Below, in pieces: positions 22,650-32,923 of a stretch of 64,000 nucleotides of DNA (position 1 is the stretch's first letter; each line of letters opens with the position of its first letter). The position numbers and the translations under genes are program-made. The stretch is from Guadua angustifolia. Its lineage: Eukaryota > Streptophyta > Magnoliopsida > Poales > Poaceae. A model generated the notes under the pieces. The model saw only the letters and a program-made list of their open reading frames with translations, was not told the DNA's origin and searched no databases. Location: positions 10,872,423-10,936,422 of the forward strand of contig CM070515.1 in NCBI GenBank assembly GCA_036346375.1, written 5' to 3'.

Positions 22650-23906
22650 CACGCTTGGCCAGGAAGGTCAGTGGATGGATCCTATCCTAGCCTTCCTGCG
22701 TGACCAAGTGATCCCCAACGATGATGCCTCAGCTGAGAAGATTGCACGCAAGACCAAGTGCTATACTCTGGTAGGTGGGGACCTATACCGCCGGAGCAAA
22801 AACGGAGTTCTACTGGATGCATCACTTGGGAAGAGGGGAGCAACTTGCTCTCTGATATCCATGGAGGCGTGTGCGGGAGCCATATGTCCGGTCGAACGCT
22901 AGTTGGCAAAGCGTTTCGCCAAGGATTTTATTGGCCTACTGCCCTTCAGGATGCTTGTGAGCTGGTGAGGAAATGCGAAGCTTGTCAGTTCTTCGCTAGG
23001 CAGATCCACCGACCAGCCCAAGCTCTGCAAACCATCCCGCTCTCCTAGCCGTTTGCAGTCTGGGGGCTGGATATCTTGGGTCCATTTCTGCGGGCCACAG
23101 GGGGCTTCACCCACCTCTTTGTCGCCATCGACAAGTTCACCAAGTGGGTTGAAGCCGAAGCGGTGCGCGCCGTTACGGCTGCTGCTGCTATCAAGTTCAT
23201 GCACGGGATCTTTACCCGTTTTGGAGTCGCCAACCGCATCATCACCGACAACGGAACCCAGTTCACCAGCGTGGCTTTTTTGGAGTTCTGCGGCGAAATG
23301 GGCACCAAGGTATGCTTCGCTTCGGTGGCCCACCCCAAGAGTAATGGTCAAGCAGAATGCGCCAACGCACTGGTGTTGAAGGGCCTCAAGACGAGGGCGT
23401 TTGATCGGCTCCACAAGCGGGGTGCGCGATGGACGGAGGAGCTCTCGGCTGTGCTGTGGTCGCTTCGAACCACGCCCAGTCGGGCCACTGGCGAAACGCC
23501 TTTCTTCCTGGTGTACGGGGCGGAAGCTGTTCTCCCCTCTGAACTGTCGCTCAGTTCGCCGCGCGTTTCGGCGTTCAACGAAGAAGGCCAAGAAGATCTT
23601 CGGCGAGAAGAAGTCAACCTCCTAGAAGAAGTGTGTGATCGGGCCGCCCTTCGTGCCGCCCGGTATCAGCAAAGCCTCAGGTGGTACCATGCCACCCGGG
23701 TCTCCGAGAGAACACTGGCGGTGGGCGACCTAGTCTTGCGTAGAATTCAGACGCATGCCGGGTTCCACAAGCTGTCTCCCCGGTGGGAGGGCCCCTTTAA
23801 GGTGGTTTCAGTATCTCGACCTGGGGCGGTCCGGTTAGCCACTGAGGACAGTGAAGAACTGGCGAATTCCCACAACATAGAGTTGTTGAGGCAGTTCTAT
23901 CCATGA
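22650..23906 (+). pseudogene. Integrase of element B, one internal stop
   Basis: The frame from 22758 gives the HHCC zinc-binding region (HGGVCGSH and CEACQFF, about 22850-23000). A TAG follows at 23046-23048, after which the same frame continues through the DDE core: D in GLDILGPF, D in TDNGTQF and E in SNGQAE. The C-terminal portion ends at 23906 with LSPRWEGPFKV and NIELLRQFYP. The enzyme would insert the cDNA. The core is otherwise intact; the nonsense codon and weak upstream linkage make it a pseudogene. Confidence 0.87.
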
Positions 23907-24079
23907 GAGAATTGTAAGTACCCAGTAGCTCGCTTTGGTCAGCCTTGAGGTAAGTCTCTCCCAGGTGACGGCTGACTCTTGGCGTTAGTAAAGTTGTTGC
24001 CTAGAAGGCTTTTGTTTTACCATTGTTGTCCCTTTCTATGCCCTGAGTGGCAATTTTTCGCATGAGTGTTGCTGGTCCC

Positions 24080-24900
24080 GTATGTTTGGTAATTCCTTGG
24101 TGATCCGTGGCGACACTCGGCGTCTGTGTCCGACAAGGACGGGCGACTGGGGGGCGAGTTGGGCGTGGTGCTCAAACGCGACTCGCACGCCTCGGGTTGG
24201 CTATCTGAAGCACCGTTGGTCGTCACCGCGAGCACCGTCAGCCTGGTACCCCTCCTGGGAGCCCGCTGCTTTGACACACAGCACCGTAGTTCGATTTCCG
24301 GGAGGGTCACAAGGACTTAGAAACCAAAGAGAGCGGACCAGGACTATCCCATGCTGGGACTTGCATTATTTGGGTCTACCTTGCGTATGCCCTGCCTTGC
24401 GTCTACTCATCCTTCTGGTAGTTATGTGTGCATGCAGGCTAAGCATAGAAGTATCGACCTACTTCACGAAAAGCTCAAGCGTCTCCACGTGCCACCCAGA
24501 CGCTCGGGGGCTGGTTGCCCGATGCCTGGGGCTGATCGCCCTGTGGTACATGAGACAGATAAGTGTCTCGTGCTACACTTCTAATCTTTTGCTTATGTAT
24601 ACACTGAGATGGGCCAAGCTATGTGTGATTGTCGCGGGCATCAAAAACCAACGGCTCCTTGATAATAAAAGGAAAAGTGCTAAGTGTTGGCGTTCGGCGA
24701 GGGCAAGTGACCGGAGTGCGTGTTGGGCACAGTACTCGAACCCGACTCGCACGCCTCGGGCTGGCTCCCTGAAGCACCGCTGGTTGTCACCGTCGAGTGC
24801 TGCTGGCCTAAAAACACTCCTGGAAACTTGTTGCCTCACCGCGCCACGCTGCAGCACGGTTCCAAGGGATCATCGGGATCTAAGTTCCGGAGGGATTCGA
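24080..24900. repeat. Diverged direct duplication in the 3' region of element B
   Basis: A segment at about 24105-24310 recurs at about 24690-24895. Shared phrases are cgactcgcacgcctcgggt/c, ctgaagcaccg and ttgtcaccg. The offset is about 565-570 bp. It lies between integrase and the antisense gene and has no coding signal. The second copy ends near ggattcgaacc, which resembles an inverted tRNA B box. Confidence 0.65.
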
Positions 24901-25294
24901 ACCAGCGACAATCTTGCACAAAAACCTAAAGCTAGGGCTATTCTGTGTTTCGCATGAACTGCCAGGTTCAACGTCATTTTTACCTAAGTTCTACGTAACT
25001 TGCGTGTTTTGTGTTTGCGTTTGTAGCCGGCTGCACGTGACCTAAAAAGGGATCCTGAAGCATTGTCCTAGACTTAAAAGTTTACTTGGCGTTAGGGCTA
25101 AGTTCAAGGCTGGTCGCCTGGCAGCTCTAACAAACAGAATCAACCAAGCAAAGTGAACAAGCGCACGGGTAAAACAAGTAAAAACATCCATTACACTAAG
25201 GTTTGTCCAGATGTTGGTGTATGCAGGAAGATAGATCAACATAAAACAAAAAGAAGAAGAAGAAGCAAAAGAACTAAAGCGGCTGCCCAGCCCT

Positions 25295-27480
25295 TCACTC
25301 GTCGCCCAGGTCAAGGTCGCTGGCGCCCTCTCCTTCCTCCGCCAGCGGGGTGGAGACGTCCATAACCGGCTGCTCCACCTGCAACAACCCGGCCACGTGC
25401 TCGATGGCTGCGCGCACCCGCGCCGCGTCTCCCTCAACGCCGGTTGTCACCGCCGCTATCGGATCGAAGGCGGCGTTGCGGCTGGCGCAGCAGGACAGCA
25501 CGTAAGTCACGGCCATGATCGCAACTTCTCGCCCCTCTCTGGCGGAGCGGCGGCGAAGCAATGCGATCCGGAGTGCCTCTGCGGCCTGGTTGGTCGCATG
25601 GGCGAACTGCAAGGCGGAGTCTTCCAGGGGCATGTTCAGAGCCACCCCAAGGGCTCCAGGCACCTCTTCGTGTGCTGGAAGGCCTTCTTGAGCATGATGG
25701 CGAGATTGTGCCGCAGGCGGAAGGACTCATGTTCCGAGTGCTTGAAAGACCGCTTGCCCTCTCCGCCATGTTGCATGGCGGCGCGTTAGCCCTTTCTGCG
25801 CCAATTCGCCTCGCCTCTCTCTCGCTCCGCGCCACCGCCATCGACACCAATTGTTTGGGCTGTCGAGCCTGTGCCTAGCGGCTGTGGCGAGAACGATGCC
25901 TAGCGAGGCGTGCATTTCGCCAAGTTCGGTGAAGAGTTCGACGAAGCGCGCGGCGGGGGCAATGGCGGTGCGAGGGGGCGAGATGGCCGGAAGCGCTAGT
26001 GCCGGGGTCGCCCTCCTCGACCCTCTCAGTGGTGGCGGCCGGAGGCACTTGGGCGGAGGTTTCCGCCGCCCCAGTGGGTGCGGGGGGTGTCTGCGCCCTT
26101 GGGGCGTCTTGAGGGGCCGCCCTTGGCGGCACCCTCAAACTGAAAGCGGCCCTCGGGAGTGTAAACTCACCCTGTTGAGCGGAGGTGTGGGCTCTAGTGG
26201 CCGAGGGTGTTGGCGCCGTAGTCGTTGGGGTCGGCGCGGGAGGAGAAAGCGCCGGTGAAGGTGATGGAGCTGGCGCCGTAGGAGGCGGCGCCTCTGGTAG
26301 CGAAGTCATGGTTGGGGTGACCTGTGTCTCCGCCCCTCGCAAAGGTACCGCCGCATCAGGGCTGGCGGCGGTGGGAGTCTGGCCCGCGGCGCGGAACTTC
26401 TTGGGGTCCGGGCCCATAGCGTCCGGGGCAATTGGCCGCTTGCTTGCGGCCCGATCGCTGGCGGTGGTCGTTCCCTTGATCACCAGCGGGCCGCGGGCTG
26501 GCACCACGGCGGGTCCGGTGGAGTCCATCGGCGGGAGCTGCCTGACGATCTGCAGACGCTCCGCGTGTCCAAGTCAGCGAGCGGGCGAGCCGCTGCTGGA
26601 AAGTCTAAGCCGCTTGGAATCGGCGGCGTCAATCCGGCAAGCCATCTGCTGATGAGTTGCCCCTCCAGGTTTCCCGCACCTAGCAAAAGATAAAGAAAGA
26701 CTGCCGGTTGGCAGGGAGCCGCAGAAAGAAGCATGTGTGCAAAAAAAGCTAAAGGAAAGCGAAGACATACGACCGGGGTACGTGCGCGTCATGTCGTCGT
26801 CGCCTGTGTACTGCCATGCAGGACGGGTGCGTCGACGAAGAGGGCTGATTCTCCGGGTCACGAAGTCCCGGGGCACCAGCGCCCCGGTTAATCTGGCGTC
26901 CCGCAGTCTGTTGATGCGGGCCGCCATTGCGAGAGCTCTCACCGTCACCGACCAACAGGTTCCGGCTTTGGAGGTTTCTCTTGCCTCGGGCACCCCAGTA
27001 TGTCGACTCATTGTCATCGTTGATGTCTGACCGATCATTGCGCCACGCCTTCCAGTTGGACTTGGGCTGGAAGGTAATGTAGCGGGAGGCCAATTCGTCC
27101 CGGAGGCGGAAATAGCAACTCCCTACTACCTCGCCGTCGTTGGAGCCGCGGCAAAGGAAGAAGTAGCGGAAAAGAGGAAGATTCGACATCACCCCAATGA
27201 ACATTTCACAGAGGTGTGCGAAGATGGAAAGGAGGATGATGGAGTTGGGGGTGAGGTGAAGGTGGTGGATTTCATAAAAATGGGGGACAGTGAGGAAGAA
27301 GTCGGAGAATGGCGGGACTAGACCCGCCATCATCGCCCAGACGTGGATAAGAATCTCATCGGAGAGGCATCGCGGCGTGGGGGTCCCCGCCCGAAAGCGG
27401 AAGGTGCCCTTCGGTGCGATGTGGGAGATCTTCTTCATCGTAGCGGCATCAGCGGTGGATGCAGGGATGGAAGGCGCCAT
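25295..27480 (-). pseudogene. Antisense gene of element B (putative gypsy-type transposon family), degenerate
   Basis: On the strand opposite to pol, a frame starting near 27478 encodes an N-terminal domain with KGTFRFRAGTPTPRCLSDE, FFLTVPHFYEIHHLHLTPN, FAHLCEMFIGVMSNLPLFRYFF and WKAWRNDR, which I recognise as the 'putative gypsy-type transposon' family (PF04195 type). A proline/alanine/threonine-rich linker follows in another frame (about 25900-26528). A C-terminal piece ends in the acidic tail EGASDLDLGDE (stop near 25295). The position between pol and the 3' LTR, antisense, is typical of Tat elements; the biochemical function is not established. Frame changes could be introns or decay. Confidence 0.72.
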
Positions 27481-27782
27481 GAGTGCAAAGAAGGCAAAGA
27501 CTTTGAACGAGGAAGACGGAGAAGCGAAAGTTGAAGTGCGCAAGAAAGCAGAAGGCGTAAACCGCTTGGTACAGATGTATCTATATACGCATCACCCGCA
27601 CAGACGGTTCGCGAAGAGACAAGATTGTGCGCCGTTTCGGGTCCCAAGAAAAATCGGCGGATACGGGAGGGAACCGAGGCGGTCGTATCCTCATGAGTGG
27701 TGGCCCCGTCCAAGAGCGCACCAAGCATTTAATGAAGGTTCCAAAAGGCTCTAGCATGCGCCTGTATGCGGGCGGCTACTCT

Positions 27783-28719
27783 TGTCGGCGTATTTCTACG
27801 CCGATACCCTCTCCGACGCGACAAAACCGCCCAGCGTGGCGTCCGGCGGCAGTGGGCGAGGCGCCTGCTGCCAGGCCCGGCCACGAGCGGCTTTGGCGGC
27901 GGGTGGCGAAGCACGCCCGCCGCCAGTGCCGCCCACGTGGCGTCCGGCGGCGGTGGGCGAGACGCATACGCTGCTCGGCACCCACCACGTGGCGGCTCGG
28001 CGGCGGGTGGGTGAGCACGCCCCGTTGGCCAGGTGCCGGCCCACGTGGCATCCGGCGAGCAGATGGGCGAGGACGCCCTGCTCGCCCCGCCGCCAGGCAA
28101 GAAGGTGGGGCGAGGTGGCTTCACCTCGAAGTCTCCTTCCCCTATCGTACCTTGCCAGAGGCAGGCCTGCTGTGTCAGGTCCCTTGACTGTGAGGATTTC
28201 TGCTACAAGCCCATTCCTCTGACGCCTCTCACCTACCCATCACAAAGGGGTCACATACCAGGCGGATCGGGCGAAGCCATGCGTCGGCATTTAATGAGGT
28301 TGGAGGAACGGGACAACACGGGAAGGAGTAATAAATGTATGAAGATCAGCATGATGACCCCCCTTTTACCTACCCCCGATGGCCTGGCCTATATAAGGGC
28401 ATCCTAGTGCATGGGGAGGGGGGAGGGACAACCAAGAGTTCAGCAGTAGAACCCAAGGAAGAACTTGTAATCTGAGAACTCTGTAGTAGCCTCAAACATT
28501 CTATAAAAATCTAGCAGGACGTAAGGCTATTACCCTAGTTGAGGGGGCCTGAACCTGGGTAAAAATCTTTGTGTCATCTTAGTTCATAGACTCCGGAGTC
28601 CTTCGTGTGGGAGTCTCTAGGGTTTCCACTCGCTAGGGTTAGCCAGCCGCGAAGACGCTCTCCTATTGAACCAAACCCGGTCTGTAGACTCCGGGCCTAT
28701 CACATGGAATACGCCGACA
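27783..28719 (+). repeat. 3' LTR of element B
   Basis: The 937-bp LTR starts TGTCGGCG and ends GCCGACA, followed by the ACGGT duplication. It is preceded by gcgggcggctact (27768-27780), a degenerate form of the gggggcta polypurine tract seen before the 3' LTR of element C. Confidence 0.88.
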
Positions 28720-28724
28720 ACGGT

Positions 28725-30717
28725 CAAGACCTTTGCGTCTTTTATGACGTAGAAGATGATGATATGTAATACGCCGATTGAGGCATGGCTATTGTGACTG
28801 TCCAAGAGGTCACACAGAGCCCGGGAGTCTTTCCCTGGTCGCTACAGCGTGAGAGCGTTTTCCCCGCTCGCAGCAAGTTACCCTCACGGATGATGAGGAA
28901 GATAACATCCTCTATGATGACCCGGATATCTCCGACCATCTTGAGCCCGATTACGAGACTTCATCGCGAGGGGACTCCATGATGTCGCCCTCACGATCTC
29001 CCCGCTCTCGCAACGTCAACATGGCAGGAGAGGCGGAACTCTCGGGGATTGCACGTCGTCGTTGCTATGAAGCCGCCAAGAGCCATCTTGAGGCATCCCT
29101 CGATAGAACCCTGGCGAGTATCCGTCGTCAAGCTCGGGAGGAGACGGGCGCTGGGGCCGGATCCTCAAATCGCGGAAGCTCTCGTGGACTCCACTCCACA
29201 GAGCATGTGCGTAGCCGCCAAATAAGATCGCCCCTTCCTGTTCCACAGAGCGTTGAACGGTTGCGGGCTATGGCAATGGTCGTACGCGACCTCTAAGATT
29301 TTCCCGGTCAGATGGACCTGAAAGCAATAGGCGCGACCGTAGCTGAGAATCTGGAGAAGCTCGCCGCCGACATAAAGCTTTCAGGATCCCCGAGCTGCAA
29401 AGGAGCCCGGAGTATTTCCCGGGACGCTAAACCCCATCTTCCTGTTCATCCCAGGCACGATGGCCCCGGGGTTCTGTTCGGGAGGACCGTAGGAAGCATG
29501 ACAAGTACCGTGACGGTACTCGGAGCAGTTCCCGAGCTACCTCGTGGGGCCAGAAATGTGCCCGGTCCAGCCGCGAGCACATTGAGTTGTCGACCTCGGA
29601 GCGGTCTCTGCCGCGTCGACATGGGGAAGTATTTACTCGTCTCGGCCCCCGTATCGGAGGTCGTCGTGGTAGTAACCAGTATGGTCGACCTGCTCGAAAA
29701 AGTCATCACAGCAGTCCGGCCTTCGGGTGCCAAGCTTTCTCAGCATCCCTCCGTAATGTCTCGTGACCGAGCAAATTTAAGCCCGGCCACATCGAAAGGT
29801 TCAACGGTACCCAGAACCCAGACGAGTTCCTCTCAATATACACCATTACCATTCTGGCTATCGGAGGGGAGGAAGGCGTGATGGCTAATTTCCTCCCCAC
29901 AGTCCTGGATGGAGCCGCAAGAACATGACTCTTCAACCAAAAAGAAGGGTCGATCCGCTCTTGGCATCAACTTAGCGAAGCGCTCCGGGCAAATTTTCAG
30001 AGCTGTTATATCCGCCCGGGCAAGGAGCGCGACCTCGAGCATCTGATCCAGACCGAAGGCGAGCCTCTAAGTCACTTTGTTCAAAGGTTCATTAAGGTGA
30101 GAAACTCCATACACAATATTTCAGACGAGGCGGTCGTCCGAGCTTTCAAGTTCGAAGTTCGGGACATCCGCTTCACACAAGACCTGGAGATTCACTCTGT
30201 CCTATCGGCCAACGAGCTTTTCCGCATGGTCGACCGGTACGCGAATGCCGATGAGGTAGTCCAGTGGAAGAAAATGCTGGACGAAGGAAAACTCCCACCT
30301 CAGCCGGGTCTGGAAGGTCCCACGAGCAAGAAGAATCAAGGCTCCGTGGAGAAGGAGTTCAAGAAGCAGAAAAGGCCCTCCGTGCCGAGCATGGTGGCGG
30401 CGATCGAGTATCATCCGCCACAGGCTTCAGAGCCACAGCAACGTGGGAGGGGCAGAGGGCGCCCGCCTCAGCGGCACAGCACGTAAAGGCGCACCGACCA
30501 GGGTCGCAGCGGCCAAGGTGCACCACCATGTGACCGTTTTTGCCCGCTTCATCAGGCGTACGGGCACGACCTTCGTAATTGTAGAACTTGGGCGTTCTGC
30601 CTAGAGCAGTTCTACAGCGGCAAGGGTCCTATGCCCACGCTCCTGGAGAAAGAAGAGAGCGATAAGGCAAAGGGAAAATGGCCCGCAGTCGAAGACGATG
30701 AAAACATGGAGTATTAG
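28725..30717 (+). pseudogene. gag of element A, multiply broken
   Basis: This interval resumes element A after the ACGGT duplication and matches element C from about 54006. A serine/arginine-rich leader lies in the frame from 28979, with a stop at about 29295. The capsid core is visible as HIERFNGTQNPDEFLSIYT (about 29790-29850, in another frame) and EGEPLSHFVQRFIKVRNSIH (about 30060-30120). A zinc-knuckle-like CPLHQAYGHDLRNC lies near 30540-30585. Stops occur at about 29925 and 30484, and at least two frame changes are needed, so it is non-functional. Confidence 0.78.
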
Positions 30718-30780
30718 TAGCCCCACAATCATATTGCAGTTATATTTGGGGGCTCCTCCGCCCACAAGCCCCGCAGGGAC

Positions 30781-31500
30781 TTGAAGGAGACGGCGCGGGA
30801 GGTGCACCACGTTGCGCAAGGCAATCCTCCCGTCCAGCAGCTCAGGTGGTCCGAACTGCCTATTAACTTCTCGAAGGACGATTTTCCCCTTGGGATGACC
30901 AAGCCTCAAAGGCTCCCCCTGGTCGTGAACCCGACCATCAGTAACACGACGGTGGGGCGAGTCCTCATCGATGGCGGGAGCTCCCTGGATCTCATAGCCA
31001 CCAGGGTTCTGGACGAGATGCAGGTACCTCGGTCCAAAATTAAGAGCATCGCGGTTCCCTTCTTCGGGATTGTCCCGGGCAACTCGATCAAACCCCTTAG
31101 CCAGATCATCTTGCCTGTTACGTTCGGAAGCCCGAGCAACTTCCGGACAGAAATGATCACCTTCGACGTGGTCGACTTCAAGCTAGCCTACAATGCCATC
31201 CTCGGCAGGCCAGCCCTCGCCAAGTTCATGGCTGTCACACACCATGCATATCAGTGTCTAAAGGTTCCCGGCCCCAATGGCGTGATTACCGTAAGGGGGA
31301 ATCCGAAGGCGGCCTTGAGTTGCGATGAGAGATCGCTCGACATGGTTGGGCAGCTGCCTCAACGGGGTCCCGACCAAGGGCCGAGGAAGTCCCGGCCAAA
31401 AGTTGCCCTCCAGCCAGGAGGAGAGACCAAGGCGGTGCCGCTAAGCGGCACGGATCCGACCAAGGTCGTGCATTTGGGATCTTCCTTAGATCCCAAATAG
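30781..31500 (+). pseudogene. Protease of element A
   Basis: An open frame of 239 codons includes the retropepsin active-site motif DGGSS (about 30973), the substrate-flap region and YNAILGRPALAKF (about 31192-31230). This is the best-preserved part of element A and matches the protease of element C closely. It ends in a stop at 31498-31500 before reverse transcriptase. Without a linked intact gag or pol it is not expected to act. Confidence 0.8.
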
Positions 31501-31539
31501 GAACTCAAGCTCATCACTTTCCTTCGGAGCAGCGCGGGC

Positions 31540-32575
31540 GTGTTTGCTTGGGAACCGTTCGACATGGCTGGAGTCCCAAGGGAAGTGATCGAGCACAGGC
31601 TAGCTGTTCGGCCTGACAAGAAACCTGTGCTGCCAGAAGCTCAGACGCTTTTCCCCGGAGAAACAAGCAATCATCCGGAACAAACTCGACAAACTTCTCA
31701 AAGTTGGCTTCATCCAAGAAGTCGAGTATTCGGAATAGCTGGCAAACCCAGTCATCGTCAAGAAGAAGGGAGGAAAGTGGCGCATGTGTGTCGACTAAAC
31801 GGGCCTGAACGCCCCTTGTCCTAAAGATAATTTTTCGCTGTCACATATAGACTAGTTGGTCGACGCGACAGCGGAGTCCCAGATGATGAGTTTTCTGGAT
31901 GCCTACTCGGGCTATCACCAGATCGGCATATCACCTGAAGATGAAGAGAAGACTTCCTTCATCACTTCGTTCATCACGTTCTGCTACACGACCATGTCTT
32001 TCGGTCTTAGAAACGCTGGAGCGATCTTCCAGCGTTTGATGCAGAAGACCTTCATAGACCAGATAGGGCGAAATTTAGAGGTCTATGTAGACGACATTGT
32101 AGTCAAAAGCAAGCTCGCCTCGGGTCACGTAGCCGACCTTGAGGAGACCTTTTGTAACCTCAACAAGCATCGAATAAGACTTAATCCGAAAAAATGCGTC
32201 TTTGGGGTAAAAGCGGGCAAGATGCTTGGCTACATGATCGGCCCACAGGGCATCGGGGCAAACCCGGAGAAGATAGAAGCTATTGAGAAAATGCGACCAC
32301 ACAGCAACATCAGGGAGGTCCAGACTCTAACCGGACGCATGGCGGCTCTAAATCGCTTCATCTCTCGTTTAGGCGAGCGCGGGCTGCCTTTCTTCAAGGC
32401 GCTCCGCAAGCACGACGGCTTCACATGGATTGAAGAAGCAAATCAATCCTTCGAAGAGCTGAAGCAGTACCTATCTAGTCCATCCGTCTTAACCACGCCA
32501 AGGTTGGGGGAAGACCTGCTCCTATATTTGGCAGCGACCCCGCAAGTTGTAAGTGCCGTGCTGACGGCCGAAAGA
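31540..32575 (+). pseudogene. Reverse transcriptase of element A, truncated in RNase H
   Basis: The N-terminal RT part (31540-31830) is broken by frameshifts. The frame from 31856 encodes LDAYSGYHQIGISPEDEEKT, FGLRNAGAIFQRLM and the catalytic YVDD (about 32083), then the thumb and the start of RNase H (LLYLAATPQVVSAVL). Coding similarity stops at about 32575, where the sequence passes directly into LTR DNA; the open frame then ends at 32614 in non-homologous residues. Confidence 0.82.
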
Positions 32576-32918
32576 AAAGAGGGAGAGACACGCACGGAGG
32601 AGGCTCCATCATAAAAAAGGCACATACGAGCGTAGTAATAGCGACACTCTTTTGTAACCAGGCATAGGGTGAGCTTAACCCTGCCAGACCCTTGTAAGCA
32701 TCAAGATAATAAGCAAAGTTGCACTGGACGTAGGGCTGTTATCTCGATCGTGAGAGGCCTGAACCAGTATAAAACCCCCTTGCTCGTTGCCCTTTTTGGT
32801 AGATCGACCTCCTCCCACGGCATTTTTCGAACGCTAGCCCTTCGCGTAAAAAGGGACTTGGTTGATCCATCAATCAACAAGTAAGCTCAGCGAAAGGCCT
32901 GTTCCCCAAACGCCGACA
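32572..32918 (+). repeat. Truncated 3' LTR of element A
   Basis: These 347 bp match 16660-17006 of the 5' LTR nearly base for base and end in CGCCGACA followed by TAATC. The 5' 430 bp or so of the LTR, including its TATA box, are gone. The join contains the shared phrase aagaaaagagggagagaca. Confidence 0.88.
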
Positions 32919-32923
32919 TAATC

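Larger units (their letters stand above)
17085..28719 (+). mobile_element. Element B: nested, full-length Tat-lineage Ty3/gypsy retrotransposon
   Basis: Flanked by the perfect 5-bp duplication ACGGT at 17080-17084 and 28720-28724. The corresponding uninterrupted site is visible in element C near 54005-54010. LTRs are 17085-18049 and 27783-28719. The order inside is gag-protease, reverse transcriptase and RNase H, a second RNase H, integrase, a non-coding region with a duplicated segment, an antisense gene, and a degenerate polypurine tract. The second RNase H and the antisense ORF place it in the Tat lineage. Several stops and frameshifts make the sense genes non-functional. Confidence 0.92.
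16226..32918 (+). mobile_element. Element A: Tat-type Ty3/gypsy retrotransposon, split by element B and 3'-deleted
   Basis: It is bounded by CAATC (16221-16225) and TAATC (32919-32923), a 5-bp target duplication with one mismatch. The 5' LTR is 16226-17006. Internal sequence runs 17007-17084, is interrupted by element B, and resumes at 28725 with gag, protease and reverse transcriptase remnants up to about 32575. There it joins directly to the 3' half of the second LTR. RNase H (most), integrase, any antisense gene and the 5' half of the 3' LTR are missing. LTR and gag-protease sequences closely resemble element C. Confidence 0.9.

Noticed and set aside
24885..24960. Possible tRNA gene (minus strand, ggttcgaatcc-like B box)
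   Set aside because: The B-box-like phrase is present, but no D arm, anticodon arm or matching acceptor stem could be found upstream, and it lies in a duplicated retrotransposon block.
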